Origin: Enterocloster lavalensis
GTDB taxonomy: Bacteria; Bacillota; Clostridia; Lachnospirales; Lachnospiraceae
DNA: 64,000 bases
Assembly (NCBI RefSeq): GCF_902364025.1
Contig: NZ_CABJCG010000011.1
Location: 178,483 to 242,482, forward strand
Direction of reading: 5' to 3'
Position numbers and translations under genes: made by a program. Positions 51,601 through 58,150 of this stretch are shown here, piece after piece. Within the stretch, counting starts at the first letter, position 1, and the number at the start of each line of letters is the position of its first letter. The notes under the pieces were generated by a model, which was given only the letters and a program-made list of their open reading frames with translations, did not search any database and was not told where the DNA came from.

Positions 51601-51803
51601 TCCAGTTTGTAGGTCTTAAGCGCCTCGAACAGGGCGTCCTTCACGTCCTGGCAGTGGGAGGAAATGCAGCCCGCGCCTCCGCACACCAGCACCTGCCGTT
51701 TGTACTGGCTGCGGCGGGCCAGGTATTCTTTTTTGATCGCGGCCAGATCGGCGGCGCTCTTTATGGTCAGGTTTTCCCCGGATTTTTCATTCATTGCACC
51801 CAT
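48675..51803 (-). CDS. NuoF-like flavoprotein fused to GltD/NfnB-like NADPH oxidoreductase
   Basis: Start MGAMNEKSGENLTIK (GAGGAGG 9 nt upstream) gives 1042 residues. The first ~600 residues mirror HydB: thioredoxin-like [2Fe-2S] (LVCGGAGCISSHCQD, VTGCMGTCALGP), RGRGGAGFPTGVKW, CNADEGDPGAFMDRS and SCGKCLPCRNGTRRMLEIL. In place of the two-cluster ferredoxin tail it carries a glutamate-synthase-small-subunit-like module: CRNACPANVFIPGYMSLLAAGR, FPAVCGRVCTHPCESHCRR, FAD motif IIGAGPSGLTCAYYLANLGHEV and NADPH motif VVIGGGSTAMDVA with VYRRAEKEMPAG. This predicts an enzyme linking H2/ferredoxin, NAD(H) and NADP(H). Confidence 0.92.
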   Translation of the reverse strand: MGAMNEKSGENLTIKSAADLAAIKKEYLARRSQYKRQVLVCGGAGCISSHCQDVKDALFEALKTYKLEDEVEVLVTGCMGTCALGPVILVQPDGVFYTKMDPEKVENVVLQHLVNDQICEEYTYFDDDMGIHVPKMENIGFFEGQIRIALRNCGQMEFSSLEAYVARDGYAALAKALHGMSQEDVVTVVKDAGLRGRGGAGFPTGVKWEAGMKAVSGDGRKFMVCNADEGDPGAFMDRSLLEGDPHSIIEGMMLGGYAIGASKGYVYVRAEYPIAVERLGNAIDQARAAGILGEHILGSDFSFDLEIRIGAGAFVCGEETSLLASIEGKRGEPRQKPPFPFEKGLFESPTIINNVETLANVAPIVLNGSQWYRRFGTEKSAGTKVFALAGDIVNAGIIEVPMGTILGDIIYKIGGGIIGGKKFKAIQSGGPSGGCLTKEHLNTPVDYESLAKLGAIMGSGGLIVMNEDTCMVDTARYFMDFICDESCGKCLPCRNGTRRMLEILERITEGKGEPGDLDLLEELAGTIQQTAMCGLGQTAPNPVLSTLKYFRDEYEAHIYDKHCSAGVCAELQTSPCRNACPANVFIPGYMSLLAAGRIDDAYRLIRQDNPFPAVCGRVCTHPCESHCRRAQVDEPLAICSLKRFIGDYALRDEYNVPLVEPLAPTGKKVSIIGAGPSGLTCAYYLANLGHEVHVYESESVAGGVLYWGIPEYRLPKKVLEKEIHAIEKSGVQIHLNTRIGTDLSFDEMKAQSDAIYIAAGTQVSRLLDVPGEDLAGVESGLGFLKRVGLKRDLTVPDQLVVIGGGSTAMDVARTAVRLGASKVTVVYRRAEKEMPAGAEEIEEAREEGVEIITMASPVEILGENGQVTGIRLVRRQETDYGRDGRRRTAHVPGSEFNVECDGVITAINQDVDHQVYKTTHVAADRSGKLEIDRFTRQTAEKGVFAGGDVSPWGANVVIQAIADGKQSAMKIDQYLGGKGQLNVGQWFEIPQIELEVSEPHNRFATRNLSPEERKDNFREVNCGYHQLDAMGESLRCLHCDRR

Positions 51804-51807
51804 CGTC

Positions 51808-52320
51808 TCAATCCTCCTCATAGTAGCGTTTCAGAATCTGTTCCAGTTTGTCTGGGTTCACCTGTTTGTAAACCTGGTCGTCGATGGACATGGCCGGAGC
51901 CAGGCCGCAGGCGCCGATGCAGCGGGCCACCTCAAAGGTGAACAGCCGGTCCTTGGTGGTCTCGCCGATCTCTACATCCAGAAGCTCCTTGATCCGCTCC
52001 ACAATCTTTTTTCCTCCCCGCACATAACAGGCGGTGCCGAGACAGACCCGAATGGTGTGCCGGCCTCTGGGCTGGGTGGAAAAGAACGAATAAAACGTCA
52101 CCACGCCTGCAACCTCCGCAAGCGGGATATCCAGCGTGTCCGCGATCACCCTCTGAACCTCGATGGGCAGGTAGCCGTAAATCCCCTGGGCCATGTGCAG
52201 CACCTGGATCAGACTCCCCTCTTTTCCTCTGTACTCCGCCGCCAGCTCTCCGATTCGCGCAAGCAGCGCAGCCTCGCTGTGATCGCATTCACAGCAGCAT
52301 GTACGCGTGTTTTCACCCAT
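51808..52320 (-). CDS. NuoE-like subunit of the second hydrogenase
   Basis: A 170-residue thioredoxin-like [2Fe-2S] protein: LIQVLHMAQGIYGYLPIEVQRVIADTLDIPLAEVAGVVTFYSFFS, CLGTACYVRGGKK and CIGACGLAPAMSIDDQVYKQ. The N-terminus has an extra CCCECDH cluster-like segment not seen in HydC1. First gene of operon 2, 4 nt upstream of the fused flavoprotein gene. Its leader is unusually long (start point near 52680). Confidence 0.93.
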   Translation of the reverse strand: MGENTRTCCCECDHSEAALLARIGELAAEYRGKEGSLIQVLHMAQGIYGYLPIEVQRVIADTLDIPLAEVAGVVTFYSFFSTQPRGRHTIRVCLGTACYVRGGKKIVERIKELLDVEIGETTKDRLFTFEVARCIGACGLAPAMSIDDQVYKQVNPDKLEQILKRYYEED

Positions 52321-52465
52321 TGCTCAAATTCCTCCTCTTTTTCCTATATTCCCTTTGTGTTGTGGAACGTTTCCGGCGGCTGCAGTCCGCCGTAGCGCCC
52401 CGGATGTGGCGGCCCCCCGCGGCGGCCTCACACCGATGTATTGTGAAAAATTATACAAAGTTAAA

Positions 52466-52495
52466 GCGGGAGCAGCCCAAATGGACTGCTCCCGC
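52466..52495 (-). other. Leader hairpin of hydrogenase operon 2
   Basis: GCGGGAGCAG (52466-52475) pairs with CTGCTCCCGC (52486-52495). On the minus strand it is followed by TTTAACTTTGTATAATTTTT, a broken T-rich tract, so it could be an attenuator in the ~360-nt leader rather than a plain terminator. Confidence 0.5.
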
Positions 52496-52629
52496 AACGA
52501 AAATATCCCTGTATAATTTCTGCACGCATATTTGCGGCAACTCGCTTTCGATATCGCCTCCGGTACTGAACAAACAAATCAATCATACCGCACCTCTGCT
52601 CTGATTTTAGTTTTCGTACTTGTTATTTT

Positions 52630-52670
52630 TTATACAAAAATTTTTATGGTGCCTATATTTTTTTGTATAA
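52630..52670. promoter_or_regulatory. Long AT-rich inverted repeat in the leader of hydrogenase operon 2
   Basis: TTATACAAAAA (52630-52640) and TTTTTGTATAA (52660-52670) are perfect 11-bp arms with a 19-bp centre. ATACAA/TTGTAT words also occur at 52453, 52703 and 52718, within the operator over the promoter. They look like repeated binding sites for one regulator. Confidence 0.55.
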
Positions 52671-52686
52671 TCCTGATATAGATTTG

Positions 52687-52725
52687 ATGATAGCATAACG
52701 GATTGTATCTGTCAAGATACAATCC
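52687..52725 (-). promoter_or_regulatory. Promoter of hydrogenase operon 2 with operator over the -35 box
   Basis: On the minus strand TTGACA (52715-52710), a 17-bp spacer and TATCAT (52692-52687). The -35 hexamer is the exact centre of an inverted repeat with 10-bp arms GGATTGTATC (52700-52709) and GATACAATCC (52716-52725). A protein bound there would mask the -35 box. Confidence 0.75.
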
Positions 52726-52772
52726 GTGGGATTTTTATATAGGGGTATATCATTTTTGCCCCGGATATATAG

Positions 52773-53669
52773 CTAATTTTCACACATTGCCGCCCGTTCC
52801 ATCAAATTCATTCCCAAATCGTACAGGAACCGCAGCATCTCCCCGCACAGCTCCGGCGGCAAGGTCTGGGTCGCCTGCTTCAGCTCGTAGGCGAAATCGT
52901 GGCTGTAGCCGATGTCCTTTAAGGCTTCCATGATCGCCAGCCAGTCGATGGTGCCGTAGAAGGGCATCAGGTGTTCGTCCTGCTTGGGCAGGGCGTGGTT
53001 GTCGTTGACATGCATGGCTTTGAGCCGTTTTCCGATTTTGCGGATCGCCTCCCCCTGGTCCTGGCCGCTGAGCGCGCCGTGGCCCGTGTCCCAGCAGATT
53101 CCCACCAGGTCCTCGTGGAAGGAATCCGCCAGACTGATGATCTCGTCCACCTCGCTGCAATAGCGCTGTTTGAACCCGGACTGGAACATATTTTCAAAGG
53201 CGATCCCCACCCCGCATTTGACGCCCAGCTCCACAAAGGGCTTCCAGTATTCACAGTTAAAGGCCTTGCATTTCTCGGCTGAATACTCCGGGTCCCGGCT
53301 GAAATCGGCCGGGTGGATCACCGTCCACTCTGCGCCCAGCATCCGGGAAGCTGTAATGGACCGGCGGATCCGCTCCTCAAACCAGGGCCGGTCGATGGTG
53401 AAATCCGTGGACTCCGCCGTGCGGTAGCAGAACGCATGAGTCTGAAAGATCGTGATCCCACACGCTTCCGCCTGTTGGCGCAGACCGTCCACCCATTGCT
53501 CCCAGCCATCCCGGGCCAAAGGATTCCCCTCCAGTCCCTGGTCGTAGAAATTCACGTCCACGTGGCGAAAACCGCTCTCAGCGCACAGCCTGATGGAGTC
53601 CTCCACCTGATAGAACCGTCCGAACCGCTTGTTTTGATACAGAATCGAGGTGGATGTTGAAAGTCTCAT
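52773..53669 (-). CDS. Sugar phosphate isomerase/epimerase family (TIM-barrel, AP-endonuclease-2 fold)
   Basis: A 298-residue TIM barrel: RLCAESGFRHVDVNFYDQG, GITIFQTHAFCY, AEWTVIHPADFS, GVGIAFENMFQS, LVGICWDTGHGAL and KAMHVNDNHALPKQDEHLMPFYGTIDW. The E-D-H pattern (FEN, WDTGH, HVNDN) gives the divalent-metal site of xylose-isomerase-like epimerases. It is the last gene of a minus-strand operon with a CUT1 sugar transporter, so it likely converts the imported sugar or its derivative. The substrate is unknown. Confidence 0.85.
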   Translation of the reverse strand: MRLSTSTSILYQNKRFGRFYQVEDSIRLCAESGFRHVDVNFYDQGLEGNPLARDGWEQWVDGLRQQAEACGITIFQTHAFCYRTAESTDFTIDRPWFEERIRRSITASRMLGAEWTVIHPADFSRDPEYSAEKCKAFNCEYWKPFVELGVKCGVGIAFENMFQSGFKQRYCSEVDEIISLADSFHEDLVGICWDTGHGALSGQDQGEAIRKIGKRLKAMHVNDNHALPKQDEHLMPFYGTIDWLAIMEALKDIGYSHDFAYELKQATQTLPPELCGEMLRFLYDLGMNLMERAAMCEN

Positions 53670-53685
53670 ATGGCATTTGCCCTCC

Positions 53686-54552
53686 TCACTTCATTGCCGC
53701 TTTTGAAAAACCGCTTAAGATATATTTCTGGAAGACTAAAAACAGGATCAGGATCGGCAGCACGGAAATGCAGGAGGCCGCCATGATCTGGTTCATGTTC
53801 AGCACTTCCATGCTGAGAAATGAATTCCGAATCTCGGCGATGCCCAGGGCAATCGTGCGCATCTCATCCCTGGTGATGATCATCTTCGGCCAGAAATAGG
53901 CGTTCCAGCCGTTGATAAAGGACAGGATCACCATAGTGACCACCGTGGGCTTGCACATGGGCACCAATATCCGGAAAATCACACGGATGATTCCCATTCC
54001 ATCTATTTTCCCCGCATCTATGTAGCTGTCATCCACGGTCATGAAGCTCTGCCGCAGCAGGAAAATCGTGTACGCGGACAGGGACTCCGGTACAATCAGG
54101 CCCATATAGGTGTTCAGCCAGGAAATCCGGCTGAGCATGACGTAGATCGGCACAAAGGTCACCTGGATGGGGATCATCAGCGCGCCCAGCACAAAGACAA
54201 AGAGGATATTTTTCCCCCGGTACTGTCCCTTGGAAAAGGAGTAGGCGGCCAGAATCCCAAAAAAGGTCTGGATTCCCACGATGCCCAGGGTGACGATCAG
54301 AGTGTTCAGCAGGTAACGGAAAATAGGATAATTCTTCGTCACCAGGCGGTACGCTTCCAGCGTGACGGTGCGCGGCCAGAACGTAGGCTCCGCCTGGGTC
54401 AGCTCCGACGTCGGCTTAAAGGATGAAATTATCATCCAGTACAGTGGAAACACCATCACAGCCGTGACAGCCAGCGCTCCGGCGCACTGTACGGCCCGGA
54501 TCAGGCGCCTGCGCCGTTTTACGGAATCATTGATACTCGTTGCATTTCCCAT
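53686..54552 (-). CDS. Carbohydrate ABC transporter permease (MalG/UgpE type)
   Basis: A 288-residue permease with six predicted membrane segments, N-terminal signal-anchor ALAVTAVMVFPLYWMIISSFKP and the EAA loop (DAGKIDGMGIIRVIFRILVPMCKP). This is the second-permease type of CUT1 importers. It follows its partner permease gene by 11 nt and precedes the isomerase gene. Confidence 0.92.
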   Translation of the reverse strand: MGNATSINDSVKRRRRLIRAVQCAGALAVTAVMVFPLYWMIISSFKPTSELTQAEPTFWPRTVTLEAYRLVTKNYPIFRYLLNTLIVTLGIVGIQTFFGILAAYSFSKGQYRGKNILFVFVLGALMIPIQVTFVPIYVMLSRISWLNTYMGLIVPESLSAYTIFLLRQSFMTVDDSYIDAGKIDGMGIIRVIFRILVPMCKPTVVTMVILSFINGWNAYFWPKMIITRDEMRTIALGIAEIRNSFLSMEVLNMNQIMAASCISVLPILILFLVFQKYILSGFSKAAMK

Positions 54553-54563
54553 GGGATCATCTC

Positions 54564-55469
54564 CTACGCGTCATAGTTCACTTTGTTGTTGGACCACTTC
54601 ATTGTAACCGCCGTAAACAGCATCAGCGCGCCAAAGAACATCATGCCCACTGCGGCGGCCCGGTCGATGCGGAAATTTACAAAGGCCAGCTCATAAATAT
54701 AATACACCAGCACGTCCGTGGACCCGTAGGGGCCGCCTCCCGTCAACACGTCCACCGCCTGGAACACCTTCATGGACGACACCACTGTGGTCACCCCCAG
54801 AAACAGCGTGGTGGGCGCCAACAGCGGAATCTTGATGTAACGCAGCTTCTGCAGCCCTCCGGCCCCGTCGATAGCCGCCGCTTCCAGGTACTCCTCGCTG
54901 ATTCCCTTCATGGCGGACAGGTAGATTAACATGGCGTATCCCACTGTCCGCCAGCCGCCGAAGGCGATCAGGGAGGCCAGCGCAGTGCTCTTCTGCCCCA
55001 GCCAGTTGACGCCGGAGCCTCCGAACAGAGAGAGGATGTAATTGAACACCCCGAAGCGGTCGTTGTACAGCCAGAGGAAGATCATAGCTGTGGAGGAGAC
55101 CGCCACGTACTTGGGTATCACGATGGCAGCCCGCATCCATTTGAACATGCGGTTCATGCAGTCGAAGAGCACTGCCAGAAGAATTCCGCCGATGATGGTG
55201 ATGAGCACCTCCCCCGCCGTGTAGAGCACGGTCACTCCCGCCGAGGTCAGAAACTTGTTCCAGCCGTTGCCGGTAAGCCACTTGTAATTGGCCAGCCCCA
55301 CATACAGATAGGTGGGCTTCATCAAATTCCAGTTGGTGAAGCTGATTTTCAGTAAATAGAGGATTGGGTAATAGGTAAATATGGCAAAAAAGATCAGCGC
55401 GGGCAGGCCGCAGGCAAAATCGCAGAATTCCCGCCTCCGTTTCAGCGCCCCTCGTCTCTTCTCCCTCAT
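54564..55469 (-). CDS. Carbohydrate ABC transporter permease (MalF/UgpA type)
   Basis: A 301-residue permease with six membrane segments (CGLPALIFFAIFTYYPILYLLKISFTNWNL first) and EAA loop EYLEAAAIDGAGGLQKLRYIKIPLLAPTTLF. It pairs with the MalG-type permease downstream. No ATPase gene is in this operon, so a shared MsmK-type ATPase elsewhere is likely, as in many Firmicutes CUT1 systems. Confidence 0.92.
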   Translation of the reverse strand: MREKRRGALKRRREFCDFACGLPALIFFAIFTYYPILYLLKISFTNWNLMKPTYLYVGLANYKWLTGNGWNKFLTSAGVTVLYTAGEVLITIIGGILLAVLFDCMNRMFKWMRAAIVIPKYVAVSSTAMIFLWLYNDRFGVFNYILSLFGGSGVNWLGQKSTALASLIAFGGWRTVGYAMLIYLSAMKGISEEYLEAAAIDGAGGLQKLRYIKIPLLAPTTLFLGVTTVVSSMKVFQAVDVLTGGGPYGSTDVLVYYIYELAFVNFRIDRAAAVGMMFFGALMLFTAVTMKWSNNKVNYDA

Positions 55470-55515
55470 CTCTCGTTCCTCTCCTTCCGCGCTCAGACGC
55501 CGCGCCCGCCGTCCG

Positions 55516-56892
55516 CTACTGGTTGGCGTACAGATCGGTAATCTGGTAAGCCATCTCGTCCAGCTGCTCCTTCACGTCATGATTTTCCAGGAAAATCAGG
55601 GCAAGCCCATCCTCCAGCACATCCGTCACCTCCGGATAACAGGGCAGTTGGATCGCCACCGTCATATCTCCGATGCGCTCATAGATATTCTTCATCGCCG
55701 GGTTTTCGTCCAGGTACTTCTGTCCGTTTTCAGACGCCATCACATCGGTTCCGTTGGCCAGGAATCCGGTGAATTCCGCCATCTTCAGGTTCACGTCCTC
55801 GCTGGTCAGATACTCGATCAACTTGTAAGCCGCGGCCTTTTTGTTTGCATCCGACTTGGTGGGGATGGACAGGCACATGCCGAATACCTCTGTGGTATCC
55901 TGATCTGATCCCGCCGGCGGGAAGTACGCGCCCAGTTCATAGCCCTTCTGCTTCATATTGTCGTAGTGGTTCATGTACTGGGAGGAAGTGTGCACGATGG
56001 CAAATACCTGCCCGTCCCAAAACGCCTGTCTCATGTTGGTGGAACCGTTGGAGCCATACCCCCACATCATCAGGCCCTCATCGATCCACTGTTTGATCTG
56101 CGCCACGGTCTGCTGCGCTTTTTCGGAATTGATGGTCGTATTCCCATCCTCATCAATCACCAGAACGCCGTTGTTCCATAGCATCCAGGTGAAGTAATAG
56201 GAATCCCAGCCGCCGATCCACATACCGTAGCGCTCGGTAGTCCCGTCGGCGTTTATGATTGCCGCCTTGCGCAGGAATCCGTCCATCTCATCCCATGTTT
56301 TCGGAAGCTGGATTCCCTCCTGATCTGCGATGGTCTGATTGTAAAACCAGCACATCCCCGTAATGGTCCAGGTCAGTCCGTACTGGCTTCCGTCCCGGGC
56401 GTACACATCGCTCATGCTGATCTTGCTGACGTCGGTTCCATTTCCCGCAATGTAGGGATCCAGATTTTCTACCACGCCGTTCTCAGCGAGCACCTGAATC
56501 TCCGACGAGTGGATGGGAAATACATCCGGCAGCCCGTCGCCCGCAATGTTGGCCGCCAGGATCTTCTCCAGAATCTCCCCCACTCTTCCCTGATAAGACA
56601 CGTTTACCGTGATATTGGGGTTCTCATTCTCAAATTCATCCACCAGCTGATTAAAATCATCCCGGTACATCTCCTCTAACGTGTGCCAGAACTCGATGGT
56701 GACCGGCTCCGTCACCTCGTACACATCATTTCCCTCCGCAGCCGTTACTTCCGCCGGGGCCGCCGCAGTGTCTGCCGACTGCGGCTCGTCCGCCTTCTGG
56801 GTCTGCGTTCCCCCGCCGCCCCCTGAACATGCGCTCATGATCAACGCGCACACCAATACCATGCTTAATACCCATCGATTCCGTCGTTTCAT
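55516..56892 (-). CDS. Extracellular sugar-binding lipoprotein (family 1)
   Basis: Start MKRRNRWVLSMVLVCALIMSACSGGGGG (AGGAGG 7 nt upstream) gives 458 residues. The lipid Cys sits in IMSAC. The mature part has TIEFWHTLEEMYRDDFNQLVDEFENENPNITVNVSYQGRVGEILEKI, the opening of family 1 oligosaccharide-binding proteins, and SYYFTWMLWNNGVLVIDEDGNTTINSEKAQ. First gene of the operon. The substrate cannot be told. With no glycosidase nearby, an imported mono- or disaccharide or glycerol-phosphate-type compound is possible. Confidence 0.9.
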   Translation of the reverse strand: MKRRNRWVLSMVLVCALIMSACSGGGGGTQTQKADEPQSADTAAAPAEVTAAEGNDVYEVTEPVTIEFWHTLEEMYRDDFNQLVDEFENENPNITVNVSYQGRVGEILEKILAANIAGDGLPDVFPIHSSEIQVLAENGVVENLDPYIAGNGTDVSKISMSDVYARDGSQYGLTWTITGMCWFYNQTIADQEGIQLPKTWDEMDGFLRKAAIINADGTTERYGMWIGGWDSYYFTWMLWNNGVLVIDEDGNTTINSEKAQQTVAQIKQWIDEGLMMWGYGSNGSTNMRQAFWDGQVFAIVHTSSQYMNHYDNMKQKGYELGAYFPPAGSDQDTTEVFGMCLSIPTKSDANKKAAAYKLIEYLTSEDVNLKMAEFTGFLANGTDVMASENGQKYLDENPAMKNIYERIGDMTVAIQLPCYPEVTDVLEDGLALIFLENHDVKEQLDEMAYQITDLYANQ

Positions 56893-57203
56893 ACATGCTC
56901 CTCCTTTTTTGCTTTTGTGCAAAAATCACAATATGTTTTGTGTTAAATTCACCAGCAAGACTTTTGATTCAACAATTTATAGTGAATTTATATTGTTATT
57001 ATAACATCTATTTTTATATTTTCAATACTTTATAGGTCAATTTTTATATTTTTTTGTCTCTTATTGCGTTTTATTCGTCATTTTTTCCACAAACTGTCAA
57101 ACACTGACGAAACAGCCGGAGCGCGCATTTAACAAAAAAATCCCCGGGCAAGCCGGTTAAAGCTCGCCCGGGGGCAGATTCCGTTCTAAACGGGCCTGTC
57201 CTT
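56893..57203. promoter_or_regulatory. Promoter region of the CUT1 operon and terminator of the DeoR gene
   Basis: AT-rich gap. The promoter reads on the minus strand TTGAAA (57025-57020), 16-bp spacer, TATAAT (57003-56998). The DeoR gene terminator lies at 57134-57171. No other gene is seen. The DeoR gene lies upstream in the same direction and probably represses the operon. Confidence 0.65.
57128..57172 (-). terminator. Terminator of the DeoR regulator gene
   Basis: CCCCGGGC (57144-57151) and GCCCGGGG (57164-57171 region) form the stem, followed on the minus strand by a T run (A7 at 57134-57140). It separates the regulator transcript from the CUT1 operon. Confidence 0.75.
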
Positions 57204-57968
57204 CTAATAGACCTCCACGCCCTTTTGTTCCAGATCCTCCTGTATCTCCCGATCCAAATCGTGATCGGAAATCAATATATCAATGTCCTGGGACTCCGCC
57301 AGGATGTAAGTGTCAGACTTTCCCACTTTCTGGGAGTCCATCAAAACCATCACCTTCTCCGCCCGCCTCATGACCGCCCGGTTAATTTCGCAGCGCTCCT
57401 CGGAGGAACAGCAAAAGCCCTTGCCGCGGCAATAGCCGGTGACGCCGATAATCGCCAGGTTGAAATTGACGTTTTCGATCTCCTGAAGCGTTTTCACCCC
57501 GCTGATGCTCAGGCTCTCGCGCTTTAAGCGTCCGCCGAAAACGTGGACGTCCACGCTCTTTAACCGCGCCAGCTCCATGGTGCAGGGGACCCCCACGGTA
57601 AAAATCTTGCACCGCTCATCGGGAAAAATCTTGGCCAGTTCGATCATGGTGGAACCGGAATCAAGAAAAATTGCGCCCCGGGGATGGATCAGACGCACGG
57701 CCTTTTTGGCAATCTCCTGCTTCTTTTCGTTGTTTTTGGAAATGCGCTTGTGCAGCGGGTCGTCGATGTCGATCACCGTGTCCAGAGAGCGCGCGCCGCC
57801 GTGAATGCGGATAATCTGCCGGTTGGCATCCAGGAATTTCAGATCGTTGCGCAGCGTCATCTCCGAGACGTCGGGAAAGCTCTTGACCAACTGGGCAAAT
57901 CCGACCTGTCCTTTCTCGTTGATCAGTTCAACAATCTGTTTTCTGCGTCTTTCCATATCGCCTTCCAT
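57204..57968 (-). CDS. DeoR-family transcriptional regulator
   Basis: A 254-residue sugar-phosphate-responsive repressor. HTH RRRKQIVELINEKGQVGFAQLVKSFPDVSEMTLRNDLKFLDANRQIIRIHGGARS lies at residues ~5-60. The DeoRC sugar-phosphate domain follows, with IFLDSGSTMIELAKIF, TVGVPCTMELARLKSVDVHVFGGRLKRESLSISG and CSSEERCEINRAVMRRAEKVMVLMDSQKVGKSDTYILAESQDIDILISD. It is transcribed toward the CUT1 sugar transporter operon and is its probable regulator. The GGGAGG site fixes the start. Confidence 0.92.
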   Translation of the reverse strand: MEGDMERRRKQIVELINEKGQVGFAQLVKSFPDVSEMTLRNDLKFLDANRQIIRIHGGARSLDTVIDIDDPLHKRISKNNEKKQEIAKKAVRLIHPRGAIFLDSGSTMIELAKIFPDERCKIFTVGVPCTMELARLKSVDVHVFGGRLKRESLSISGVKTLQEIENVNFNLAIIGVTGYCRGKGFCCSSEERCEINRAVMRRAEKVMVLMDSQKVGKSDTYILAESQDIDILISDHDLDREIQEDLEQKGVEVY

Positions 57969-58150
57969 CTTAAACTGCCTCCCTCTGCCGCCCCACCAGG
58001 GGGCGTGTTTCTTTCAGTATATCGTTCAGGATTCCCTTTTTCAAGTAAAAGATGAAACGCCGCCCCACAACCTCAATCCGGTTCCGGGGCGGCGTACGCC
58101 TTTAACATTTTTTACGTTTTATACGATCTTATTTCCGGGACCCCGGTTCA

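Larger units (their letters stand above)
52321..52772. other. Intergenic region: leader and promoter of hydrogenase operon 2
   Basis: 452 bp with no gene. From right to left it holds the promoter/operator (52687-52725), the AT-rich dyad (52630-52670), the leader hairpin (52466-52495) and a GC-rich hairpin CGGCGG/CCGCCG (52373-52392) near the start codon. Confidence 0.6.

Noticed and set aside
52700..52725. Terminator of the isomerase gene
   Set aside because: The hairpin has no T run on the minus strand; its centre coincides with a perfect TTGACA -35 box with a 17-bp spacer to TATCAT, so it is better read as an operator.
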